Origin: Melastoma dodecandrum
Taxonomy: Eukaryota; Streptophyta; Magnoliopsida; Myrtales; Melastomataceae
Assembly (NCBI GenBank): GCA_029817715.1
Contig: JARUPY010000471.1
Coordinates: forward strand, 1,364,001-1,428,000
Length of the DNA stretch: 64,000 nt
Direction: 5' to 3'
The translations under genes and the position numbers were made by a program. The notes below the pieces were generated by a model. It searched no databases. It worked only from the letters and a program-made list of their open reading frames with translations, and was not told where the DNA came from. Below, piece after piece: positions 24,001 to 34,185 of the stretch (position 1 is the first letter of the stretch; every line of letters starts with the position of its first letter).

Positions 24001-26057
24001 AGAATAGCGTCACTCGAGAATCGTGTCTCTAGTAGGCTATATACATCGCATAACTCGGGACCTAATCCACAACTGGAAAAACTATAAAGTCTCATGTTCT
24101 TTTACTTTTACTTACGTCTGGCCACGATGATAGAATATGACATATGGCAGATTTAGAGAAACCGTCTAAGATACGATGTGTATGGCTCATACAAAATAGG
24201 AATCAGATCGTGCACACGATTTAGGAAGACCATGTAAATGCTGAAAAATAGTAACTGCAAAATTTAAGGAACATAAAAGGGAGAAAGAATAGAGAGCAAA
24301 GAATAACAAACACATAACTCAAATTTTTTCTCTTTTTGTAGCGTCCCAAAACCACTTTCACCTTCGCTACATCTGGCCACCGATCCACCAAGGTAGACTC
24401 CACTAAAGGGATCTGTCGTAGCCGCCGTCATTCGTTTGAAGCACCCCGTCGTTGTTTTCAAGTTTCCTTTTTTTATATTTCAATTCGCGACATGCCTGTA
24501 TGTGTTGTCCTATAATGCCCGTTTAATTAATTCAAGCATCATTTTCGCGTTTATTTACTTTACGGCGACCACATTTTCTTTGTAAAATTTGATACGTGTT
24601 GCGGAAAAAATATTCCGCGCCAACAAATCCCTCGCTAATAACGCAACTCGGTCTTCTTCTTCTTCCCTTCTTCTATTACAACTACTACTTCTTCTTGGGT
24701 CCTTTCAATCGGATCTAATCGCCTCATCGCCAAATCCTCCCCTCCCTTTTTTAAAATCCCTTAAAGGGTTTCCATCTTGTCTTTGGTTTTTCATTGTCCG
24801 AGGCGTCGAAAGAAAGAATAAATTTTGGTTTGATGGGTCAAGTCAATTGATAAGTTCTTCTATATTAGTAGTCCTAGTCGTACTACTATTATTACTATTA
24901 CTATCTGCGATGAACATACTTAACAGCAAGTAGTGTATCCCGCCATCAACGGAACCCTTACATCCCCCGAGGCTCTCTATATTTAAATGTGTCTGCGTTT
25001 TCCTTTTCTTTATACGAAGAAACATATCAGTGACACTATTTTATTGTGATGTGTTATGCATGGAGCCACTGACATCGCAAATTCTGGCCAGTACGTCGAA
25101 TCTGCCGGCAAATTACTATGCAAGACTTAAAACATAGGAAAGAAAAATATTTTGCGAAATAAGGCACTAAATTTCAAAATTCGTCGATTAACCTAACGTA
25201 TACGCTCGAGACCGTGTATGATATTAAAGACACGGGAAATTCACGGGGGAGAAATCCCATTCCCTACTCGGGTACGAATTCATTCGGGTCCATTCTGGTT
25301 CTTCAAATGGTTCGTCCCTAACCAACCCCTTGGGCGCGCCAAATCGTTACCCAACAAAATGTTGGGGATGAGGTAAGAGACACGGGCACAATCCCTTCGA
25401 GTTGATGGTCGCAACACTCGAGTTTCATCTCCCACATGTCTTTAATACAATATCCACGGAACAGGAAGAGGGGAAATCATTATTTTATGTTGCACTATCA
25501 AAGGGATTTCTCCTAGAATTTATTGGAGGCAATTTAATAGGACCGGGAGAAGGCCAGTCAAATAAATAAATAAATAAAAGATCTCGGTCAAAAGTGTGGA
25601 GGACCACGTGGTGATATTCCCCCTCCTGGAGAACATAATCTTTTATTATATCAAACACCGGAACACGTAGGAAACAAAAGTTTAGTGTTTGGAATAATTT
25701 AAATCGACCTTATTGGGACAAGTGCGGTCGATGTGCACCACAACTTAAGTAGTAGTCACGTATATGTACGTATAAAACTTTTGATTAATAGAAAGTAAGT
25801 TTATTATAAAGCCCAAAATGGAATGACACCAAACATCAGAGATCACAAATTCGGGGGAGTAGTTTTATTTATTAATCGGATGATCCGAAAAGAAAAAGGC
25901 AAAGGCTTCTTCGACCGGAGGGACAGCAGCACTCGGGAATTATAGGCAGGAATTTAATCTCTAGCAACAAAAATAGTTTTTTTAGTTGTATTTTTTTTTT
26001 GTTTTATACAATAAAGCTTAGGATTGAGAGGTATTATCATGGTTATGGAAATTAGGA
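21058..26057. other. 5-kb intergenic region
   Basis: No gene recognised. Short open frames lack family features and good codon structure. It contains (TCA)n at about 22090 and poly-pyrimidine tracts at about 24655-24690. The cyclin 3' UTR begins left of 26058. Confidence 0.45.
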
Positions 26058-27488
26058 TTATTCTTTAAGGAAGGACGAGAAGAGGGTCCGGCTCTTCTTT
26101 GGAAGGGCCTCCGAAGGGGATGCGGCGGCTTCGTCCCCCAGCATGACCGACCAGGAGTCGGAGCTACATTCTGAGTCCGACGACGGGCAGCTGAAGCACG
26201 CGTCGGCTACCCCGCGCGGACTACCTGGGATGTGCTGGGTAGTCGTCGCCCCGTACTTCCTCTTGAACGAGTGGTGTTGGCGATGGCTCGGAGTCCGATC
26301 TCGTGCTGCTAGTTCCGATACGAGGTCACGACACTCGTCCATGATGCCCTGTACGTGAACAAGAGGACCCCCCGGGTGAATTTCGCTATAGTTTCGCAAT
26401 TTGGAATTATTTGACACAGGGATCCGAATGTCGGACCTTTTCGATCCCGTGGATAGTGCCTGACAGCTGGTCGAGGTACCGTGCTTTCGTGCTGGGGTCG
26501 AAGGAGTCTACAATGTGGAGCATCACAGCTGCAGCCATGGCCGACGGAAGGTAGCGCAAGAATCTCGGATCTGCTCGCAAGAAACTCGGATTAGACACGG
26601 GCATTCTGTTGAGTGCTTAACCAATACTATAATGGAAGATTGGTTGTCTCGCTTGGACAAACCTGGGATAACATGTAACATCACGAGCTCCGATCGCCGG
26701 ATGAACTCCTGGCAGAGATGACCCTTGAGCCCGAGTCTCCGCGCAAAGTGGTCGAGGAAGGAAAGTGGCGTCACCGGGTTCATCCGCCATTGGAGAGTGG
26801 AGAGCACCAGTAGCTCCATCTTCCGAACAGTCTTCGCATCGAACAGGTCCCGGCTCCCGTCCACCTAGTCAGAAGTGACACGCCAAAGACAGTCAGGACG
26901 ACAGGCCACGCAACAAAAGAGACAAAAGGTTTGAGAATCCTGGCCGAAGGCGCAGCAGACCTGGAGATCCAGGAGGAGGGGGACTTGGGTCTCCTCCACC
27001 TTGGCCGCAAGCGAGAGGCACGCGACTGCAGTGAGCTGGGTCATCCAACGCTCCTGCTGCTGCTTTCGCTGCAGGGACGTCTTGTCTTCATCGCCCGCCT
27101 CGCAGTGGAACTTAAACAGGAACCTGTCCAGGTAGTTGACCGCGAGAACGGCGGTGGGAACAGAGAACCCGTAGTAGGAATGCACCTTCATCATCCACTC
27201 CACCGCCTCGGCCCTAGCGTTCTCGAGGAACCGGTCAGACCGAACACTCTGCAACAGACCCCGGAAGCTCTCCTCCTTGGAGGAAAGGGAGACAAGCTCC
27301 TGGTCATCCCAGAACAGATCCCGGTTGAACCATCCGCCGACTTCATCGGCATTACCTTCTTCGGAACCCCATAAGCCAGGGCAGGGGTCACCAACTTCTC
27401 CGGTGGTAAACTCATGGGGACCGTCGAAGTCGACCCAGTGCTCCTCGGAGCAGTAGAGGGAGTCGAAAATGGAGGCAGGGCTCCCCAT
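26058..27488 (-). CDS. CYCD3: D-type cyclin, CYCD3 class
   Basis: Four exons on the minus strand: 27488-26961, 26864-26663, 26570-26437 and 26348-26058, joined to 384 residues. The N-terminus holds LYCSE (residues 11-15), the LxCxE motif by which D-type cyclins bind retinoblastoma-related protein. The cyclin N-terminal box (about 75-190) includes RAEAVEWMMKVHSYYGFS and YLDRFL; the cyclin C-terminal box follows with TLQWRMNPVTPLSFLDH and the YLPSAMAAAVML helix. The tail is Ser/Pro-rich and probably unstable. With a CDKA kinase this class drives G1/S entry and cell proliferation in response to cytokinin and sugar. The start was set at 27488 because the Met is followed directly by the LxCxE region; no in-frame ATG lies just upstream. 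Confidence 0.93.
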
Positions 27489-29218
27489 CGCACGTCTCAA
27501 ACAAAACTAAAACTAAAACTTTAGGTCCCCCTTTTTCAAGGGAGAGGGTGGGGGGTTTATCTGGGTGGTGGGTATAACTTCACTTTTGTTTTATATTTAT
27601 GAAAGAGCCATCGGGAGAAGGGGAAGCAGAGCCCAGAAAGACGGCCCCTTTTTAGGGGTTGGGAAGGGAGAAGAGGGATCTCTATCTCTTCTTCTTATCT
27701 CTGTGTGTCTGTGTATGGGTGGTGTTGGTGATGGAAGACAGAGGGAGGAGGGTTTTCTGTTTTGGGTTCTGGGGGGGTTTTCTTGTCTGTGATTTATTTA
27801 CAACAGGAGAGATAGATGGGTTAAAAAAGAATATGAGTGAGAGAGTAAATGTCATGAATCCAGCGGTTGAACTGGGGGTTTGGGTTTGGGATATTTACTT
27901 GGTCACGTGACTGTACTAATTCCAACGCCATACTTCCCCCACCCAAGAACAAATATACAAATGTTAGTAAATACTATAGATTTTGAAATGTCAGGGGATT
28001 GGATTCAAACTCCATCGGAAAGAGGGTGACAGATCTAAAGGGAGGGAGGTATATATAAACCATCCCATTTTTAACACCATCTCATACATTTTTTTTTTCT
28101 TTTTTTTACTGATTTAAGGAATCCACAAACTCTCTTACCACGTGATTCCTCCGAAAGATGACTTCCTCTCGCTTTTACGAGGAATTTCAGAATGCAAACT
28201 ACATTTGAATCTAATTAAGTAATTCCCTTTTCCTTTTATGTGAGTGGTCTGGTCAATTCACCATTTATTGGTTCATCATAATCATCATTTTAAATGTACT
28301 CACGTTTATCCCCCGCCCCCCACCTTGACATTTGCGATTTCGAAAATTCCCCTCCCGTGACTTTCTCTTGCAATTCGAAAGGGGGGGGTGGTATTATTAT
28401 TGATTGTGAATGATGGATGGATGGTCGTTTCGTGACATGTTACGCCATCCTAAAAGAAACAAAAGTCAATGAAACGAACGGGAAAGAGAGGAGGGACGGA
28501 CTTTCGGCGCAAGCGTAGTAATGATTTTTGGGCGTGGAGGGTGAATTGGTTCCGATGTTCATTGTAATGATCAGTTCTCGAATTCGGACAGTTTTGTTGT
28601 CCCTTTGAGATCATAAAATGATGCCCCCGGGGTGTCCCAATTTTTTTTTTTTTTTTTGTTTCTGTTGTTGTTCCTCTTCTTCTATTAATTTCACTTTTTA
28701 TATGTTATTTTTCCAACCTTAGTTTTTTGTTTTTTTTGGGGGGTGCCTCCTAGCTGTCGTTTCATCATCATCATCATCGCGGTCAAAGTTAAAAAGGCCA
28801 ATCCAGCAGACCCAAAACACATGGAGCTTGACTTTTTCTCATCGTCTTCTCCTTTTGAGGGAGGATGATGAACGGGGAGTTGTTTAATTGTAAGTTAATT
28901 ATATTAGAGAGGCGAGGGGCGAGGGGCCATAAAACATTCATGTCATCTCCACAAAAATGAACCGCGAAGAAGAGCCCATGGCCGAGGAAGCTACGCGTGT
29001 CCTGCAGTTGCGGTGGCGAAGGGGATGATGAACGCCGCTGTGCTCGATATCTACTACTTCTGCTGCTGCTGCTACTGCTTCTGAGTTCACGCAGGGTCGG
29101 ACACGATGACTTAGGAATGCGGATCATTGCCTTTTAGTCGGAGGGCTTTGATATCTGGCTGTGGTTCTTGATGGAAAGGAGCATGTTGATTTCCCTCAAA
29201 AAGTAAATGTTGACACGG
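27489..29218. other. Cyclin upstream region and intergenic DNA
   Basis: A purine-rich leader lies next to the cyclin gene. No E2F site consensus was seen. T-runs lie at 28641-28658 and 28729-28738. A Ser-rich open frame on the minus strand (28789-29127) has no recognisable domain and is not called as a gene. Confidence 0.45.
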
Positions 29219-29223
29219 GATAT
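29219..29223. other. Left target-site duplication (imperfect)
   Basis: GATAT precedes the left LTR, and TATAT (41175-41179) follows the right LTR. Four of five bases match, as expected for a 5-bp Copia duplication with one later change. Confidence 0.55.
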
Positions 29224-29740
29224 TGTTACACTAAGAGGGGGTGAATTAGTGTTAATCTCCAAAATTGGATTTTAACCTTTTTTCGTTTTACCCCGCAGCG
29301 GAATGAAAAGCTTCTGTTAAACAGAGCCTGTAAGTTTCTGTAAGACAGAATGTTTGATTGTGTACGCAAATTTGTTTAATGGACACAAGGATTTTTATAG
29401 TGGTTCAGCAAATTGCTTACGTCCACTCTTCACCCAGATATTTGGATGGTTTCCACTCAAATGTATCTCAGTACAAATTACACAAGTGATAGCAACCAAA
29501 AGCAAACCCGTAGGGTTCTGTACAATAGAGGCTTGAGTGGCAGAACACAGACCAGAAGGTTCTGTGCCGTAGAGGCTCGTTATGTAGCACAAACCCGAAG
29601 GTTCTGTACTATAGTAACTTAGGCTCAATACAGACCAGAAGGTTCTGTATCGTAGAGAGTAAGGCACAACACAGACCAGAGGGTTCTGTGTCGAAGAGAC
29701 TTAGGCACAACACAGACCAGAGGGTTCTGTGTCGAAGAAG

Positions 29741-29810
29741 GTAGGCACAACACAGAGGGTTCTGTGTCGAAGAAGGTAGGCACAACACAGAGGGTTCTGT
29801 GTCGAAGAAG
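29741..29810. repeat. 35-bp tandem repeat in the 3' LTR (2 copies)
   Basis: Two perfect units containing GGGTTCTGTGTCGAAGAAGG. The right LTR has three such units (39409-39513, the last with one change), which explains 35 bp of the LTR length difference. Confidence 0.85.
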
Positions 29811-30304
29811 GTAGGCACAAACCGTAAGGTTCTGTACCGAGTATGCCAATCCACAACAGAAGGTTCTGTATAGGAAAATGACTTAGTTGAGAAGCACAGA
29901 TCTGAAAGATTCTGTACCAAGGGTAGTCGACCTTCTACTGAACAGACCGTGAGGTTCTGTAGCAAAAGTGACCAGGAAAATGTATGCACAGACCCGTAGG
30001 GTTCTGTACTACAGAGGGTTGTACAGACCGTAAGGTTCTGCACTAAAGTAGATTCAGACCTTAAGGTTCTGCTCTACAGGAGGTTATACAGATCCGAAGA
30101 TTCTGCACAACAGAAGGTTGCATGCGTTAACGTGACTAACTAGGTAACCAAATGCGCAATCCTCTTAAGGAAAACGACTTCGTGGCGTACCCCACGCGAG
30201 CACGTAGCGGACCCTACGCAAGCGAACAGCAACCCCTGTTCAAGGATGGATTTTCCCTCCGGCGGCTCCACACGACCTGCACGATCTCCTCGAGATAGCG
30301 ACTA

Positions 30305-30420
30305 TGTGGCGTACCCCACACAAGCACGTAGCATACCCTACGCAAGCACGCAGCAGACCCTGCGCAAGCACGTGGCAAACCCCACGCAAGCACGTGGCAA
30401 ACCCCACGCAAGCAGACGGC
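30305..30420. repeat. GC-rich palindromic tandem array in LTR
   Basis: Units of about 22-24 bp, such as CACGTGGCAAACCCCACGCA, carry an internal stem CGTGG/CCACG. The array recurs in the right LTR at about 40008-40123. CG-rich palindromic repeats in LTRs are known from Sireviruses. Confidence 0.75.
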
Positions 30421-30775
30421 AACCTCCGTACTAGGTTCCTGCACACAGAGTTCTACACAACAGAAGCTGGTCAGTCCCTCACCTTCTGTGCTCCCGAGGT
30501 TCAGCCCTTCTCTCCGGCCCACTGCACGTTGCCCACGTACACACGCTTCCAACAACGTATCCTGCAGCTTCCAGCCGAGTCCCTCGAGCCCCCGAGTCAC
30601 TCTCCCAAAAGGCTTCACCAACGATGCAACTTCCGCCGGTAGTACTCCTCGTGTGACTAACTCGAACGAATGAAAGAACTAAAGCAAGCTCAAGCACACG
30701 CTCTCTCTGGACAGAATGGGAGAAAAGAATTGTCTGATATGATGTATGTTGTGTTACAATGGGAGAGGGCGTGGC

Positions 30776-30783
30776 TATTTATA
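30776..30783 (-). promoter_or_regulatory. LTR TATA box, left copy
   Basis: TATAAATA on the minus strand. The functional promoter copy is in the right (5') LTR at 40479-40486. Confidence 0.7.
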
Positions 30784-31471
30784 CACAAAGCCTAAGAAGA
30801 AAATATAAATGGGAAAAGATAAAAACGAAATCTGCAAAATAAGAAATTAAAAGTTAGTTTACAAAATAGATAAAATGATATACACGTGCAAGCATTCAGA
30901 AAATAAATCAGAATAAGATTATGATATATTTTCCATGAATAGTGCACCACAGAAGGTATCGCAGAAGGTTCTGCTTGATAACCTTCTACAGGTGGAAATA
31001 ATCGAAGATTTATTTCCGTTAGGGTAATAATTTGTTCCATCCTGTTAAAGTTACATAGGAGGACGCATCTAGACAGGTGGTAGTGATAGGTTTGCAAATA
31101 ACGGTCGTATAGTGGTCAATTAAGCTTACAGAAGCCTGTAGACCGTCTAGTAGAACCTTTCCATAAATAGAGATCTTATTTCCTTCTATAAGAAATATTA
31201 TCTCCAATATGATTATTTGGAAACCAAATCGTGGTAATTTGATCAGATAAATATCTTAATCAAATTAAGCATATTTCATAATTAAATAATTGAAAACTAA
31301 TCATTTAATTACAAAAATAATTCTTACAAGAAGTCCTTAATAATAGAAGCTTCTGTAGAATAGAATGTTCGACCTTCTGTAGTACAGAGGGTCAGACTCA
31401 TCATCAAAGCCAAGAATGTTCGACCTTCTGTGGCACAGAGGTCTGGCTCATCATCAAAACCTTTTCCAACA

Positions 31472-31485
31472 ATCTCCCCCTTTTT
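31472..31485 (-). other. Polypurine tract next to the 3' LTR
   Basis: On the minus strand, AAAAAGGGGGAGAT directly abuts the LTR start. Further purine tracts of the same type lie at 31531-31550 (twice), 31899-31905 and 31919-31930. Confidence 0.85.
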
Positions 31486-32233
31486 GATGATGACAAAACA
31501 TTCATCGTTGAGGGAAATATGTTTGCAAGAACTCCCCCTAACTCCCCCTAAATAGATGAGAGTAAGAGTCTCGCGTTTGTACAGAACCATAAGGTTTCTG
31601 TGAAACAGAGCATAGAAGCTTCTGTTATGAAGAAGGTTGTACAGAGCACAAAGGCTTCTGTGATTAATACAGAGCGTGGAGCTTCTGTATTTAGCCCGAC
31701 AAAAATGATGGTATTTCATTTCTGCACTCCCAGCAATAGTGACTTTAAAAAGATCACGAATCGCATTCCCTGCAGAAGGTTGCGATTATGAGCTGTATTA
31801 GTCTCATAGGCTTCTATACCATAGATGGTATAGCCTTCTACGACCCATTAAGTTATAGAAAATCAAGGATTTTTCTTTAACCAATACAGAGCTAGGTACT
31901 CCCCCTCAACACAATTTTCTCCCCCTTTTTGTCACATCAAAAAGAAGATGAATGTAGGTTGATAAAGAAGAGTAAATTTCTTGCAGAAGGTATGACATAT
32001 CGTTCATAACCAACGTGCAGAAGGTAGTTTTAATTCTTGCAGAGGGTAGAACAGAAAGTTCAAAACCATCATGCAGAATGTAGCGCAGAAGGTGTGACAG
32101 AAAGTTCAATACCATACTGCTAAAAGGAAATGTGTCCACGAGGTGGCACTTATTACAATCTAGAAGACCACAGAAATCAGTTTTTGGTCTAGCTAGAAAT
32201 GCATAAAAGAAAAAGAAACAGCAACTAAGGAGA

Positions 32234-33194
32234 TCACTCCTCAGACTCAGCAGAATCCTTTTCCAAAAGTTTGCGCAGAAGCTTGTCCTGGCGTTCCACT
32301 AAGCGAAACAGGTCAGTGACCATTCGCTGAAGGACGCGGATGTCTTCCCCAAGATTGAGGAGAGCAGTGTTATCCACAGGGACTGGAGCTTCAGCAGATG
32401 ATGAAGGACGTCTCCGACCAGCAGGCTTAGCAGCAGAGGGTCGAGCAGAAGATGCATCAGCATTCTTCTTGGCCTCCAGAAGCTTATCCTCATCATCAAG
32501 CGCAGAATCCTGTGACCTCCCTTTCAGGGTCCAGGTAGAGTCCTTCCTCACATAATGCATGCTGGCTATAATTTGTTGTCCAAAAAGTGCCAACTTTCCA
32601 CTTTTCTTGAAAAGTAGAAGCATCATGGAGAAGCTTTTTGGTAGGAGTGGCTGCAGGCTTCTGCGAAGCCTTCTGAAGCTCAGAAGCTACTCCTTTCAGC
32701 TTGAGATCAGGAGAGACAGTGACGACCGGAGTAGGAACTTCCGTGTCAGCCTCACGAGGCACATCATCAGCAGGGGGGATTTCCACCACCTCATCAGACG
32801 CGGCAATCTCAGCAGTAGGGGCGACAGGGAGTGTATCACTTGTCGCAGTAGAACCTTTGACAGAGGCCTTAGGAACAGAGCACTCAGGCACAGAAGGCTC
32901 AGCGATAGAGGGTTCCACCGTCATGACGATCGGAGGTTCCTTCTGGGTTGTATCTTCCACGGAGACTTGGACTTTTGAGGGCCCTTCGTCGTCTGTGGAG
33001 ATTGGTTGCATGTCATCGTGGGTCCCGACAACAGCAGGAATGGTCTGTTCCTTCGCATGAGAGATGGGTTTCTCCGGCGAGGAAGGGGATGGAGTCCTGC
33101 TCGCAGATGATGCAGGCTTCTCCGATCCAGAGGCGCGAGCCTTCTTTCTTCCGGCCTTAGCCTTTTTCCTCAAGGATTTTGCCTTGGGTGCCAT
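32234..33194 (-). pseudogene. Env-like / extra frame of the Sirevirus, frameshifted
   Basis: Two minus-strand frames overlap at 32626-32496. The upstream one (33194-32496, 232 residues) starts with a Lys/Ala-rich basic stretch (MAPKAKSLRKKAKAG) and continues with acidic, Pro/Ser/Thr-rich low-complexity sequence. The downstream one (32626-32234) holds a Ser/Ala-rich part and a C-terminal helix with heptad-like Leu spacing (about residues 95-125), possibly a coiled coil. They read as the start and end of one longer frame broken by a frameshift, and probably by an internal deletion, since Sirevirus env-like frames are usually longer. No signal peptide or membrane span is visible, so an envelope role is unsupported. 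Confidence 0.6.
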
Positions 33195-33659
33195 GGGTGA
33201 TGAAGAACGAAGGTCTGGGAGTTTTAGGGCAAAATGAGAGAGAAGGAGAAAAGGGATGCGATGATCTGAGGGTGGTGTGAAGAAGGATGACGGTTGAGGG
33301 TTTTAAAGGCGGTTTATGGGAATAAAATATTTTTTCCCGCTCCTGTGATCTATTTGAGATGTCATGTCAAACTGTCATGCATCAGAAACACGGGGGAAAG
33401 GAAATTTTATTTCCTTGATTCGATTGTGTGAGGCGAATGGCTTTTCAAGGCAAGAAAGACATCGTCACCTTCTGTTACAGCTTCTTCCACACCGAAGAGC
33501 TAAATATAATGGATATTTGTATCCAAGTATAATTTATTAGGATTTTAATATTCCTAACAAAGAAAATTTTGATCAGAATAAATATTTTATTCATCAAAAT
33601 CTTTTATTGGATGATATATTATATCTCCAGATTTAGTTTGAAAGTTACCTAAATTAAAG

Positions 33660-34160
33660 TTTAGGTAAGCATTTCGTAAGACCTTCTATAAGGTAGAAAG
33701 TGTAGTCAACTCTCTGTAATAAAGTGTACAAACAATTGTACCTTCTGTTTAATAGAGGGTGGATAATTCTACCTTCTATAAAGATGAAACGAAGGATTAT
33801 ACCTTCGGTTGTTTGAAGTGTACAAAGGTATACCTTCTATATGATAGATGGTGGAATTTAACCTTCTATTGTGTAGAAAGCTAAATATACGACCTTCTAT
33901 AGTGAAGTGTACGACGTTGTACCTTCTCTAGTATAGAAACAGAGGATTATTCCTTCTGTATGAAGTGTACAAGTATGTACCTTCTGTTTGATAGAGGATG
34001 AAATTCAACCTTCTATTATATAGAAAGTTTAATATTCTTCCTTCTATAGTGAGGTGTACGAATGTGTACCCTCTGTAGTGTAGAAACAGAGGTTTGCACC
34101 TTCTGTAATAGAGTGTACACTTATGTACCTTCTGTAGTAAGTTTCTGAAGTACTTACTTA
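33660..34160. repeat. Spacer array of ACCTTCTGT-type short repeats
   Basis: Between pol and the env-like frame, ACCTTCT(G/A)TA recurs every 30-50 bp, often paired with GTGTAC. The period is irregular. The same motif family fills the leader and LTRs. Confidence 0.75.
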
Positions 34161-34185
34161 ACTTTTCGTTGTCTTATGAAAGACA

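Larger units (their letters stand above)
29224..31471 (-). repeat. 3' LTR (left), 2248 bp
   Basis: On the minus strand it begins TGTTGGAAAAGG and ends GTGTAACA, giving TG...CA termini. A TATA box (TATAAATA, 30783-30776) separates a U3 of about 690 bp from a long R-U5. It differs from the right LTR by a 35-bp tandem unit, a G-run length and about five substitutions seen by eye. Confidence 0.95.

Noticed and set aside
27498..27500. Upstream non-ATG start of the cyclin frame
   Set aside because: The codon is TTG; the ATG at 27488 gives the expected D3 N-terminus.
28789..29127. Ser-rich 112-residue open frame, minus strand
   Set aside because: Low complexity, no family features, no supporting promoter or splice pattern.
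29609..30043. Open frames across the LTR repeats on both strands
   Set aside because: They are translations of the repeated GGTTCTGT motif inside the LTR, not proteins.
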